Source: Lutjanus erythropterus
Taxonomy: Eukaryota > Chordata > Actinopteri > Lutjaniformes > Lutjanidae
Assembly (NCBI GenBank): GCA_020091685.1
Contig: CM034597.1
Span: 4,784,532 to 4,848,531, forward strand
Direction: 5' to 3'
Length of the DNA stretch: 64,000 nucleotides
The notes below the pieces were generated by a model. That model was given only the letters and a program-made list of their open reading frames with translations, ran no database searches and was not told the DNA's origin. The translations under genes were made by a program, and so were the position numbers. How positions within the stretch are numbered: position 1 is the stretch's first letter; each line of letters begins with the position of its first letter. Below are positions 47,732 through 58,840 of this stretch, piece by piece.

Positions 47732-48230
47732 ATGGTGTCGGCGGTGGAGCCCAAGTCAAGTTTCTTTACATGGAGATATTCTCACTACTTGACCTTTGTC
47801 GAGCACAAAGACAAGAACGTTTTAGTTAAATGTAAGTTGTGTCTTGGATCAAAGATCTTATCTACTGCCCAAAATAGCAATTCAAACCTGTTGAAACACC
47901 TACAGAAACAACATGCTGCGACGAAGCTAGTAGCTAAGAGTATAGACACAAACTCTGATGCCATTTCGCCTCCACCACCTCAGCAACAGTGGCTGGATTT
48001 GAACCGAGCGACTGACTGCTCCTGCTAACCAGGAAAAAGTTGATAAAGCCATTGCAAGGTATGTTGTAGAAGACATGCAGCCAATTTCTATTGTTGAGTC
48101 GCCCGCTTTCAGGAAGCTAGTTATCATGATACCGGGTGTCACACAGCAAATGGGACGAAACATTTTTTCTAAGTACCTGGAGAGCGAATACGCAAAAATG
48201 GAAACCAAGCTAAAGAAAACTTAACTCAAA
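47732..48230 (+). pseudogene. hAT transposase N-terminus with BED zinc finger (ZBED-like)
   Basis: From ATG at 47732 the frame reads MVSAVEPKSSFFTWRYSHYL and then a BED zinc finger: KCKLC (C-x2-C) and HLQKQH (H-x4-H), with NSNSNLLKH between. The frame closes at 48028. The expected continuation, QEKVDKAIARYVVEDMQPIS and ESPAFRKLVIMIPGVTQQMG, lies in another frame at about 48030-48225 before a stop, so there is one frameshift near 48010. The DNA-binding part is about 100 residues; a full ZBED-type transposase is about 600 or more. Its role was DNA binding at element ends. A truncated DNA-binding product could act as a repressor only if expressed, which is speculation. Confidence 0.85.
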
Positions 48231-48790
48231 ACTTAATGGGAGACCTTTTTTTTCATAGTAACTAAAAAGTTACTTTTCACAGTACTGCGTTACCTTTTGG
48301 TGTAAGTAACCAGTAAAGTAACTGAGTTACTTTTGAAATAAAGTAACTAGTAACGGTAACTAGTTACTGGTTTTCAGTAACTAGCACAACACTGCAATTT
48401 ACCACACCTTGTCCACTGGATGGGCACTACAGAGGACAATTTGCCACATTTTGACCACTGGAAGGGCACTCAAGAGGACATTTTATTGTGTTTTGTCCAC
48501 TGGAAGGGCACTCTAGAGGACAGTTTGCCACATTTTGACCACTTTAAGGGCACTAGAGAGGACATTTTATCATCTTTGACCAGTGGGAGGTCACTACAGA
48601 GAATTTACCACACTTTGTCCATGGTCAAGGCACACAAGAGGACAATTTACCACATTTTAACCACTGGAGGGGCACTATAGAGAGCATTTTATCATGTTTT
48701 GTATACTGGAAGGGTGCTAGAGAGGACAGTTTACCAGATTTTGACCACTGGAAAGGCACCTTAGAGGGCACTTTTGTTGTGTATGTTTTA

Positions 48791-49204
48791 TTTACCATAG
48801 GGGCATCCAATAGGGAACTTTTGGGGCACCAGCGGGGTTGCTGCCCTTCACCTACAGAAAATTCCTGAAATTTTCCAGCAGAATAATGCAAACTGTCAAG
48901 TGTAGAAACTTTATGAGATGTCTGCAATAGGTAAAGACAAAGTTTCACTCTTACTGTGATGGTCATCAGGCCCACACAAACAAGGTAGTCAACAGTGACT
49001 CATTGACAGCAGCACAGCTGGCTGAGAGCACAGCTGAGCTTCATCGCCGATCAGTCAATTCAACTCTCCTTCATACGAAGCCAGCAGCTGAGCAGAGGGA
49101 GGGACGCTGCACTGTTTACACTGTGTTCTGTGGAGGAAACTCTGGAAAGCAAAGTGTGGACAAAAAAAACTTTAATCAAAGGCAGAGCATGCAGATGCTG
49201 TGAC
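48791..49204. other. No recognised feature
   Basis: Flank of the minisatellite (GGGGCACCAGCGGGGTTGCT at 48824), then non-repetitive sequence without an exon that I can support. Confidence 0.4.
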
Positions 49205-49450
49205 TGGAAGCTCCACAAAACCTCTTTACATTTTTGTTTTAATTTGTTATTTCTTTCAGCTTTATTGCTGAACTACAGCAAATACACCCTTGTAGGCACT
49301 GGAATAAGGAAGCGCAAGGCTTGGATTAAGAGCAGCAGACCTTGAGACGATCACCACCTATGGCATCTTTCAACCACCCAGCTAGACCAGCTGGACCAAA
49401 TGCCCCTGGAGGAGAGGAGGTGAGCTGGGATAAGAGCCATGCTGACCCTG
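49205..49450 (+). repeat. Dispersed repeat family C, copy 1
   Basis: Aligns with 58975-59210: CTTTATTGCTGAA / CTTTGTTGCTGAA, CCTTGTAGGCACTGGAA / ACTTGTAGGCATTGAAG, GACCTTGAGACGATCA / GACATTGAGGCGATCA, TTTCAACCACCC / ATTCAACCACAC, and GGAGAGGAGGTGAGCTGGGA / GAGAGAGGTGAGGAGGGA. Confidence 0.75.
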
Positions 49451-50635
49451 TTGGAACTGCTCCTCGTTAATGTCCAGTCAGAAGAAATGAAATGGACAAA
49501 ATAGGCCCAAACAACAGGAAATCAAGAGACTGTTGTGACCATATCTTACAGAGACCTGCTCCACAACATCCAGGACGCAAGAAGAAAGACTCAGGCAGGA
49601 CAATGGGAGGAGAACTCAGTGTTTACACTGATGATGCTTAATGCACAAATACAGTTGGACAATATTTCCCTGATGTCAAGTTTTTTACGTGAAGACATTG
49701 ACCATATTATCACCTGTCTTTTGTTGCATTTATCATCATTTCTGTAGGTTTACATTGCATGGGTCAACTTCAGATTTGAAGAGTTTTTCTAGGATCTTCT
49801 TAGGGTACACCAGACTAATGCATTTAAATGCCTGCCACCGGACCCTCTTAGGCTGTTTGGACTCCCCCCGTCCATAGACCCTTGTACAGTTTGATCACAT
49901 TTTCAGCCAAGTCAACACGTTAAATAGCTTGCAGCCACAGATGTGGCCAATTGCTCTGAAGCAGTCATGATTCTGTCAGAATTCTGCATAACTTGAGTTG
50001 ACCAGTGGAATATCCATTCTGAGAACTGTACACACAACAACCAGACATTTTGGTGATTTTGGAGCTGGTAAAATATCTGATTCAACATTTGCAGTTTGTT
50101 AACTCTCCTGGATGACTGGGGTAGACTGCTACTTTTTGATGACATTAGCTGTAAAAGGGTCTATAGTTTCGTAAAATAAGGGCCCTCAATTGACATTTTG
50201 CATAGAGCCCCCAAAAAAGTTAGAAACGGCCCTGTTTGTGGATGTATATGTATATAAATGACCGTATATATAGTTTTATTTTATATTTTATCCTGCTATC
50301 CTTTTCTATGTATGTGCAGCATGAAGGAATTGCAGTTTTCATTGGTGACATCTGTTTACCATCTTGGGTCAATACGTATGCAGTGAAAAAGGTCTCTGAT
50401 GAATAAAAGACCTTCATACCTTGAAATAACTCACACCAGAGGACTGAATCATAGTCTTATCTGTTTTTATCTATTTTTCTTGTTATTTTTCTTATTTTTT
50501 ATCTATTTTTCCCGATATGAAAACCAATGTCAACATGTTTAGTAGCATTTCATGTGTGCAAATAGAGATGGTCAGGCTCTACGCTGTTTACACGTGTATG
50601 ACTGTACCAGAGATCAGTGTAGGTAGTACAGGTTT
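49451..50635. other. No gene recognised; a MITE end
   Basis: 50140-50233 ends in GCCCCCAAAAAAGTTAGAAA and CGGCCCTG, the usual terminus of a fish MITE (GGGCCCTCAATTGACATTTT type). Its left end is not clear. Confidence 0.45.
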
Positions 50636-50913
50636 AAAGGACCAGTGTGTAGGATTCTCGCAGATTGCAAACGTTTTGCTTCACCGTCATCTTGCACGTG
50701 TGTAGAAGAACCTAAGAGGGCCACAAAACTCACCAAAAAAACACAAAAGGCGGCATCTAGAGCAAGTGTTTGGTTTGTCTGTTCTGGGCTACTGTAGAAA
50801 CATGGCAGCTTCATGGAAGAGGACCACCTTTAGGTGATTATACACCGATGAAAACATGCTTATGAATATTGTATTCTGCCCATAAATCCCCCTTAAACTA
50901 ACACACTGGACCT
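50636..50913 (+). mobile_element. MITE (GGACCAGTGTGTAGGATT ends)
   Basis: The left end AAGGACCAGTGTGTAGGATT and the right end AACTAACACACTGGACCTT are inverted partners. The interior includes GATTATACACCGATGAAAAC and CTTATGAATATTGTATTCTG, known from a common percomorph MITE. Partial copies lie at 5905-5935 and 63107-63175. Confidence 0.8.
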
Positions 50914-51371
50914 TGGATCATTTGTCTCATTCTTCTTTTTTTCTTAGTCTCTGTTTCATGAATATTTGGACAAGTATATAAAGTGCATATTGTTTGTTGC
51001 AGCAGAACCTCCATAAACTGCTTTATCAATAACATATTAACATTATAATTGGTGACGGCTTGCTAAAATTTGTTGTTGGCTTATGGAAATGGGGAAACTC
51101 AACTCATGAACCTTTTATTAATAACTTTCTAATGTCTAAATCTGCAGGCTTGATGAGTCATGAGTCTGAGTCATCCCGGTTCTTAATTTGTGTTTCCCGA
51201 AAGCAAGCTCTTTTCCTCACAGTTTGTGAAAAACACACTCTGCTCGTCACTGGAATCAAGGTTATGTGATATACCACCATGACATGATATGAACTGTCAT
51301 CTGGTTCTGGTACCTCTTCCTTTGATATCTCTGGTTGTATGAGAACAATGTATGTAATATTGGCAACATTA
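50914..51371. other. No recognised feature
   Basis: No gene, RNA or repeat that I can name. Confidence 0.4.
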
Positions 51372-52019
51372 CAGGCTTGGGGAGTAACCGATTATATGTA
51401 ATTACATAATATGGATAGTAAACAACGGTAACTGTATTCCATTACAGTAACTGTATTCCATTACAGTTACAGGTTAAAAAAAGCTGTAATCAGATTACAG
51501 ATATATTTAGTAAAAATGAGAATTATTATTGGGATTACAATTTTAAAATAAAGAAAGATATCCTACCATGCACAGTGAACCCACAGCTGTTAATTCATTA
51601 TCATGGCCTCAAAAAATGCTTCACTGGGAGGAAATTTCACCATTTTTTTTGTCTTTAAATCAATCGATCAATCAATAAATTGTGCACAACAGAGGAAGGA
51701 ACAGCTGGACAAACTAATAAACCTAACAACAAACATAAATCACATAGAGCTGCAATGATTAATCTATTATTAAATTGATCTGCATCTATCTTTTATCATT
51801 TTGACTAATTTTCTCTGATTTCTGCTTCTTAAATGTACTCCTCTCTGACAGTAAACTGAATGTCTTTCGGTTATGGACAAAACAGGACATTTGAGGACGT
51901 CATCTTGGATTTTGGAAACACTGGATTTTATATTGAGGTAATCCAAAAGTAATCAAGTTACATTCTTTAATATTGTGATACTTGAATTACTTTACTTTAA
52001 AGTAAGCCTCCCAGCCCTG
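51372..52019 (-). mobile_element. Composite hAT-like MITE, copy 2 (reverse)
   Basis: On the minus strand it begins CAGGGCTGGGAGGCTTACTT and ends GTTACTCCCCAAGCCTG, matching the element at 38650. The inner GCTGCAAC MITE piece joins at the same point (after CCTCAATATAAAAT), shared with copy 1. Flanking 8-mers match at 5 of 8. Confidence 0.82.
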
Positions 52020-53091
52020 CCATATTGGATATACAGTATTTAAGCTCCAGCAGTCCTGCCTGTATCGACCTGTTCTCTCCATGTTCTCTAGCTGTTTGCC
52101 AATGTCTGTCTTCCTCAGTGTGGGGAGCAGCAGCAGCTGCACCTGGGGCTGAGGATCTAAAGGACGCTCCTCCTTGCTCCTCCTCTGTTCTACCCATCAT
52201 GCAGCTGTCTCCCTGCTCCTCCCACAGAGCTGCCATGCAAGGCCTGTTGTTGCCTCTGTTTTTTTTTTGTTACTTTTGTTTGCTGGATCCTCTCTCCAAC
52301 ACCCACTCACCATACCCAACCTGACCTACACCTACATTACACATTAATATACAGACTGCTGCATCTCATATGATGCAGCAGACAGCAGACTGATGATGCT
52401 TTAGGTGTGTGTGAATTCAAATGAAAAAATACAGCACTTTTTCATACAATATGCAGATAGTGACCTTTTTGTAATTTAAGCAAATGTATAAATTGTGTTA
52501 AATGTCTTTTAAAGTCATTTGCCACAGCAACTGCCTCATCTGTATGGTTTAATGGAATATAGTGTAGCTTGTAAATTTATCATGGATTTCCAAGCTCCAT
52601 TTTTTCTTGTGCCATTTCTACTATTACTAATAATGATGATGAAGTTACTGTTAAGGTAAATGAGAAAGACAGTAATAATTATTGATTTATTCATAACAGA
52701 TACATCAGTGCATGTTATCCAGCAAGCTAACTAGACAGTAGCTTTGTCCTAATGTGTCCTTTGCTTGCCTTGTGTCTGTGTCAATTTTACTGGACTGCAG
52801 AATCCATTCTTGAATTTTTAAGTGTTCCATATTTCACCTTTAAATACAGCTCAAAAATACAATACAGTAAATTCCTAAAAACACTGTTTTTATGAAATCC
52901 ACATTTGATGCTCTAGTGAGTGTTTGGTACAGCAAGACAGGGTATGTGGGAATCAGTCAGAATAAACTACAGTTTGTGTGTTCATGGGAAGGAAGGAACA
53001 TGTCAGTCAGTGCAACAGTGTGACTCACTGACCTGTTTTTAAGTTTTGGACAACAGAGAGATCACTTTAACTCCATCAGTTACTGTGGTTA
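52020..53091. other. No gene recognised
   Basis: 52040-52260 is GC-richer and open on both strands over about 80-100 codons, with Ala/Ser-rich products and no domain. I see no splice context to support an exon. Confidence 0.35.
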
Positions 53092-53320
53092 ATCTGGCAT
53101 GCCAGATGATTTGTTACTCAGGACCATCTGGGTACACATTTGTAGAAACAGTTTGGAAAAGGGCAGGCACTTTCAAAAAAACACTTGGCAGGTGATTGGA
53201 TGAACCTGGGGCTAACTTCAACCAATCAGCCTGCTGTCATCACACCTAAAATCACAACCGCAGCTGACAGTATTCCCTCCTAGGATACTGATTGGCTGCT
53301 GGTCGGTCAAAGGTTATCTT
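53092..53320 (+). repeat. Dispersed repeat family B copy
   Basis: AATCTGGCATGCCAGATGAT, CAGGACCATCTGGGTACAC, AACAGTTTGGAAAAGGGCAG, GGTGATTGGATGAACC, CAACCAATCAGCC, and the distal ATCACACCTAAAATCACAAC and CTGATTGGCTGCTGGTC parts. A nearly complete copy. Confidence 0.8.
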
Positions 53321-54276
53321 CAACTAACATTATGCTATGTGACGTACATACGTAAGCAACTTACATTACTCTACATACATGAATTTATGTACGTAAGATA
53401 CTTATTTTAAACCAAACCATGATCTTTTCCTTAACCTACCAAAGAACTTTTTATGCCTTTATTTTGAAAGTCTACCTTGATGGACATTTGTTACTTGACA
53501 GTGGAGCACTGCACATTCACATGGTTTGAAGCACAGCCTCCTGAGACCCAGAAGGAAAAACATATTAAAATTCAGATTTTTTGTTTTGATGTCATTTTAC
53601 CAAACATTTTTATTGATGAAGTAGTACTTTAATCCATTCAAAACTCTGATTAGTGGGTAAATCTTGACAGTGGAAATCACTCAAAACTCATTTTGACATG
53701 AACATGCTGACATGCCATGAATGGTACATTAGGAATAAGCTCTTGGTCTCTGACATACATGCTGCACTTCACACACATCTTCCTCCTCTTCTGCATCTTT
53801 TTTGAATGAAGTGCTTTATGCAACCTATCGTTTGCAGGTCTCCCAGAGGTCTGATCTGTACTGGATCAGCTGTTTGTTGCAGCCAGATTAAAGAAATGCC
53901 TCTCTCAGAGCTCTGTTTCCTGAAGTACAGAAAATGGATGAAAATGAGAAGAAGGAAGTCCCATAGTCCCCCAGAAAGGACATGAGTCAAAATGTGTATT
54001 CTGAAAGGCTTAAAACTGAAATAAATCTGCAAAGTCTTAACATATAATATAGTTACATCAGTAGAAAGCCCAGGATGTGTTTTATAGAGGACATTAGGAC
54101 TTAAATAAACTACATTCACAGTTTTTGAAATAAAAGCCTCAGTGTCATGCCACTCAGAGGACAAAAAGTTATTGTCAGGTCAGGAGGATGGGGCTGCTGA
54201 CCAGGCTGTTGTACGTGATGAGTTTGGGGTGAGAACATGTTAGTTTTTGAAGGCAGCAACAATCTATATTTTGCTC
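53321..54276. other. No recognised gene
   Basis: The minus-strand frame at 53769-54164 (131 codons) has no domain that I know and no splice context. Nothing else is seen up to the TTAA that marks the piggyBac insertion. Confidence 0.4.
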
Positions 54277-54430
54277 TTAACCCTGTAAGACCCACTGTTG
54301 CAGAATTACAACAATTTTTGTTATCCCCCAAAACCCCCTTTTTTTTTTTTTTTTTTTTTGGTTCAACCACATTAACATACTCATTTGGTCCTATTGTTCA
54401 GTCTCAGAATGCTATTGGGTCATACATTTG

Positions 54431-54438
54431 TATATAAG
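54431..54438 (+). promoter_or_regulatory. TATA-like box of the piggyBac gene
   Basis: TATATAAG lies about 150 bp inside the left end and about 90 bp upstream of the splice donor GAAG/GTAAGT-like site at 54526-54536 (GAAGTAAGTA). The spacing would give a non-coding first exon of about 60-70 bases. Inferred from position and motif only. Confidence 0.45.
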
Positions 54439-55315
54439 GCCTGCCCTCAGGTCAAGAAGTCACACAACTTCCAGATTTTTGAAAGAGCATCATCTCCTCG
54501 ATTTACTGGACTGGATTTATCTGATTGAAGTAAGTAAAATGCTTTAAATATTTTTTTGTGTGTTTATTACAGTGTCTAGAACATGTCCATATGTAGTCAT
54601 TGTGGAAAATGTGCCTTACATTTTATTTAGAGCTTGTTTTGTAATTGTTGCAATATTACAACGTTGGGTGAATGTGGTAGTCAAAACAACCCTGTTTTGG
54701 GAGGAACGTCTTGAGAGGAACTTCAATTTAAATTTTCCCAATATAACTTTAAACTACACATGATTTACACATTCTAGCCTGATATTAGATTACATATTAT
54801 TGTATTAGAATCTAGTATGCAAAGATATATTGCCATATCTAATCATTTTCTTTTACTTATAATGATTTCTAACCACCTTCAACACTCAGTATTTTCCCCT
54901 TATCACAGAAAGCAGGACTTTCTAACAAAGAAATTCTGTTTGTGCATGTCTGCCCTTTGTCTTGGCTATTGATAAGAAAATGTTCCTATCAATTCATAGT
55001 CAAAGCAGTTGTGGGGGATGCTTGGGGGAGGGCATTTTTCCATTGTTCTGGAACAGGTGTTGATGTTCAGGAATGTAAGGTGTTGTTGTAAATTGGAGGC
55101 TACCTGCATACCTATTAGGATGATAATCAGAGTTTACAATTGGTCAGCTATACACTATTGTGTGACCAGTTAAATGTGTGAATAGGTTACTTCAGTGCAA
55201 TGTGTAAACACTTCATATTGAAATCAATCTCCCCACCATCCCCTCTTTTTCTGCAGGTTATCTAGAATCTAACAAGAATGTACATTTGTTTCAATTTTAT
55301 TTTTTCCATTTCAGA

Positions 55316-56837
55316 ATGCCACAAGCAAGGAGAGATCCTCGGTACAATGTGCAGGATGTGATTGGGATTGTCCAAAATGGAGAGAGTGATGTGGACATAG
55401 AGTTCGACGACACTGATGCGAGTGACGAGGACTCAGATAATGATGCCTGTGTGGACAAAGAAAACCAAGAACCTGATTGCCCAGCCAATGTGGACATTGA
55501 GCCCCAATCAAATGAACACATCAAGCCCCGTGACAGATATCGCTGGCAAAAAAAGGATTTTATCAGTCCCAATACTGATTTTTCTGGTCCAGCTGTCACA
55601 GACAATGCAACTTCCCTCCACACACCGCTGCAATACTTTGAAAAGTTTGTCTCAGAAGACATGATTCAAGCTCTGGCAACCAATACAAATGAGTACAGCG
55701 TTCAAAATGATGGAAGATCTGTGAACACTAACACAAAGGAAATACAGAAAATGTTGGGCATGTACCTGAGGATGGGCTTGGTACAAATGGCTGGAACCCG
55801 TATGTATTGGGAGACAGATACGCGGCACTCCCCTGTTGCTGATGTGATGTCCCGCAACAGATTCCAATCTCTGTTGACAACATTACATTTTGTGAACAAT
55901 TTGACAGTGCCAGAGACTGAAAAGAGGGACAAACTCTGGAAACTCAGACCATGGCTAGAATCATTCAGAGAGAAATGCCTGCAGGTGGTACCCGAAGAGC
56001 ACAATTCTGTGGATGAGATGATGATTCCTTTCAAGGGGAAGTTCAGCAGCATCAAGCAGTATATGCGAGGCAAGCCACACCCATGGGGGTTCAAAGTATG
56101 GGTGAGAGCTGGAATCTCTGGCATCTCTTACATTGACATTGAAAGGCCTTACATTGTGGGTACCTACAACAAATACATGGGAGGCGTGGATTTGTTGGAC
56201 TCGTTTACAGCGAAATACAAGTTCGCCCTGAAATCCCGGCGTTGGTACATGTACATCTTCTGGCACACCATCACCCTTGCTGTGGTTAACGCCTGGCTCC
56301 TCTACAAGCGGCACTGCCAAGCTCTCAAGATGCCAAAGAAGGAGATACTGAACATGAGAAAGTTCCAGGCACAACTAGCATCCTCTCTCATTCTGGTAAG
56401 AATCTATTTCTGCTATTTGCCATGTTTGTGATATCTTTGACTGGTATCATCATGCATTTTTGGCATGTACATGAATTGATTATTAATATTAATATTGATT
56501 CTTCTCTTTCCAGGTAGAGACAACTCTGAAAACTCCAAAGAGAGGACGACCATCTTCAGGTGACAGGAGCCCAGATGCAGCAGGGAGTCCTTTGAATGCT
56601 TGGAAGAGACCATCCCTAAGTGATGGGAGTCCAAACGGTCCCTCTTCCAAGAAAGCATGTGCACACCCCCCACAGGATGTGCGCAAGGACCTAACTGGAC
56701 ATTTCCCAATTAAGGTGAAGAGAGGACGCTGCAGACATTGCACCAAAGGGTATACTAATACCCAATGCAGCAAGTGTGATGTTCGCCTCTGTTTTTCAGA
56801 GGACAAGAACTGTTTCTGGGACTATCACTGTAAATAA
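55316..56837 (+). CDS. piggyBac transposase-derived protein (PGBD4-like), core-deleted, two exons
   Basis: Exon 1 coding is 55316-56395 and exon 2 is 56514-56837. The intron has GT at 56396 and a pyrimidine-rich CTTTCCAG acceptor at 56506-56513, phase 0, giving about 467 residues. The chosen ATG lies two bases after an acceptor AG (55313-55314), matching the 5' UTR intron. Order: an acidic N-terminus (residues ~15-75); the DDE_Tnp_1_7-type domain from HTPLQYFEKFVSEDMI; first catalytic Asp in SVDEMMIPFKGK (~D233); WGFKVWVRAGISG, followed directly by YIDIERPYIVGTYNKYMGGV with the last Asp (~D292); RRWYMYIFWHT; and a C-terminal cysteine-rich cross-brace finger (CRHC, CSKC, CFSEDKNC). Family members are about 580 residues with the outer Asps ~180 apart. 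Here they are ~59 apart, so ~120 residues including the middle Asp (FFDNFF region) are gone without loss of frame. It cannot catalyse transposition as it stands, but the DNA-binding parts are intact. Confidence 0.88.
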
Positions 56838-56859
56838 ATGTCAAAGTCCTAGTTGTTGC

Positions 56860-56865
56860 AATAAA
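56860..56865 (+). terminator. Polyadenylation signal of the piggyBac gene
   Basis: AATAAA lies 23 bases after the transposase stop codon, a plausible processing signal. A downstream U-rich stretch (TTTTTTACAG) follows about 40 bases later. Confidence 0.55.
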
Positions 56866-56916
56866 TGACTGTTAAAATGCTCTAACTTTTTTCAGTGCTC
56901 CTTTTTTACAGTATGG

Positions 56917-58151
56917 AGACAGTTTTGTACAACAAACTGAGAATCATCACATTGTGTGACAATTCTTCAGTATTCCATTAGTTAAATCACTGCTCGGTAA
57001 TGATTACTCGGTACTTATTTGTCACAATCAAGGCGGCTTTTCTGTCTTTCCTCCACTGTAACAATTTGATAGATTTTGCTCAGCGTGTGTGTGTGTTGTG
57101 TCTTTTCTGTGCATGCAAAATGTTCCTCCTAATACACACATTATGTGTCTGACCTAGTTATACTGTGACATTTATTACACAGAAGAGTGCTAATAACCCG
57201 AACACTTTAAGAGGGTGAAAGTTTGCTTCATTTCTTTGTCAGAGTCATATAAGAATTTTGTAGTTTTGAAGTGAGAAAATACAAGTTATGTTTTGTATTC
57301 AGTCTGCTCTGCAGAGGAGGTCTAGCTAAAGGACTTAGATTGTAAGTTCTTGTCCTTTGCTGTCTTTATGCTCCTGTCTGTAGAAACACTTATATGTAAA
57401 GTCTTGTCAGAACGTTATCAGTATTTTTACAGGACAAAGATATTCAGACTTCAGGTTGAAGCGACAGCTCACTCCAAAATAAAATAGACATATTTTTCTT
57501 CTTACCTGTAGTGCTATTTATCCATCTAGTTTTAGTCTGAGTTGCAGAGTTTTGTAGATATCAGCTGTAGGGATGTCTTCCTTTTCTCTATTATCTACTA
57601 ACAATTGTATGTGCTATATCTTCTTCCTTTGTGCCATAGAGCTTGATTGTTGTCCACAAACTAATTAAAACTTCATCACTGAGCCACTGTTTTGCTGGGT
57701 GACACATTCATTTATTACCATGAACACATGCACTGTAGTTTATTTTGACTCAATCCCACATACACCATCCTGCTGTCCCAAATACTCACTACAGCACCAA
57801 ATCTTGGTTAATCTGACGCTGAAAGTAGTCCCCAACAAATTATTAAGTATATAATCATTACAATTATTTCCTCCGGTTTGAGTGATGTTTGTTTAAAACT
57901 ACAGTGAGATACTAAGGAAATGCACAAGCCTTCAAAGAAAAAATGAAAGTGTGTATTTGTGAGGTGATTTGTGACTTCAGTAGGGACCAGGAAGGGCTGC
58001 TGCTCTCAGCTCAAAAAGGGAAGTCAGAAAATAGACTGAAAAACACATTGTCTGCTTGGGTCTGTACGTCGGACTTGATCATAAGAAAATATTGACAAAA
58101 AACAGCCTTATCCTTTCATTTTAATAACCTTGTGATCTTTTGTTGAGCCAT
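56917..58151. other. No recognised feature
   Basis: Repeat-poor by eye, with no open frame of note. A short GT run lies at 57085-57096. I searched it for a right piggyBac end and found none. Confidence 0.4.
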
Positions 58152-58840
58152 AGACTCTATATTAAATAGTGGATGGAGCTTTAAGTTCTGAAAAGTGAAC
58201 CTAATGTGGAGGTGCCTTAAACCTGCATTCCTTCTACTGGCCAGCAGGGGGTGACTCCACTGGTTGCAAAAAGAAGTCTGATTGTATGTACTCTTATGGC
58301 AAAATGAGGCTACTTCTCAATTGATTTGTGACCTCAGGAAACATTTTCTTAATGAGTTTATGGTCTGAAGCATTAGTTTTAAGTCTTCCACTATACAGCA
58401 TGATGTTCATTCAGTAATTATGGTCCCATTTAAACTAAGATAGACCATAAAGGAGGGAATGCTTTAGGGCGGGGCTACCATGTGATTTCAGAGAGTTCGC
58501 CCAGCACGACAAACCAGGCTCTCAAAACTCAGATCAAACTGTCAAACTGACCAGGTTTGATTTCCTATTCACTGCTTCAGCTGTTCTCACAAACATATTT
58601 TAGGGACTCTTAAGCTGTAATATGAGAAACTTTGTGGCCAGGCAGGCCGCTATTATTAAAGCAAGCACCGCCCAACTTGCAGCACATCACCCACCAGGTC
58701 CACACTCTTGCTGGTACTGAACACGCTCGAGCTGCAAAAAAAACAAAAAAAAAAAAAGATGGCAGCTCCCATAATGCCAAACTCAAGGGTTCAAACTGGT
58801 CTACAAACCAGTGGGTGACATAACAGTGGGTTCACACTTG
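58152..58840 (+). repeat. Dispersed repeat family A, longest copy
   Basis: It starts ATAGACTCTATATTAAATAG and contains CTAATGTGGAGG, CCAGCAGGGGGTGACTCC, TTAATGAGTTTATGGTCTG, GATGTTCATTC, GCTTTAGGGCGGGGC and GTTCAAACTGG, and ends near GTGGGTGACATAACAGTGGG. Matches 230-1445 in parts, and 9105-9312 inverted. An A-rich run is at 58734-58757. Confidence 0.65.

Larger units (their letters stand above)
47398..48394 (+). mobile_element. Internally deleted hAT transposon with ZBED-type gene remnant
   Basis: A 997-bp element with ends CAGTGTTGGAACTAACGC and AGTAACTAGCACAACACTG. The subterminal regions are crowded with GTTAC/GTAAC motifs, probable transposase-binding repeats. Flanks CAGTTTAC (47390-47397) and CAATTTAC (48395-48402) match at 7 of 8. 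The interior keeps the BED zinc finger and the start of the transposase but lacks the RNase-H-like catalytic domain and the hAT dimerisation tail. It cannot be autonomous. Confidence 0.92.
47285..48790 (+). repeat. 42-bp minisatellite, locus 2
   Basis: Roughly twelve units like TTTTGACCACTGGAAGGGCA followed by CTAGAGGACAGTTTGCCACA, the same unit and orientation as 4760-5525. A hAT element (47398-48394) interrupts it after about two and a half units. Confidence 0.9.
54277..56916 (+). mobile_element. piggyBac transposon (PGBD4-type), internally deleted, right end uncertain
   Basis: The left boundary is TTAA (54277-54280), the piggyBac target, followed by the terminal sequence CCCTGTAAGACCCACTGTTG. 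Inside are a TATA-like promoter, an untranslated exon, a 785-bp intron and a two-exon transposase, all in one orientation. A matching right end (CTTACAGGGTTAA) is not present in the next 1.5 kb. The nearest candidate is CAGTGCTCCTTTTTTACAG at 56893-56911, which partly matches CAGTGGGTCTTACAGGG inverted, so the end near 56916 is tentative. Without two good ends and a complete catalytic core the copy should not move. Confidence 0.85.
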
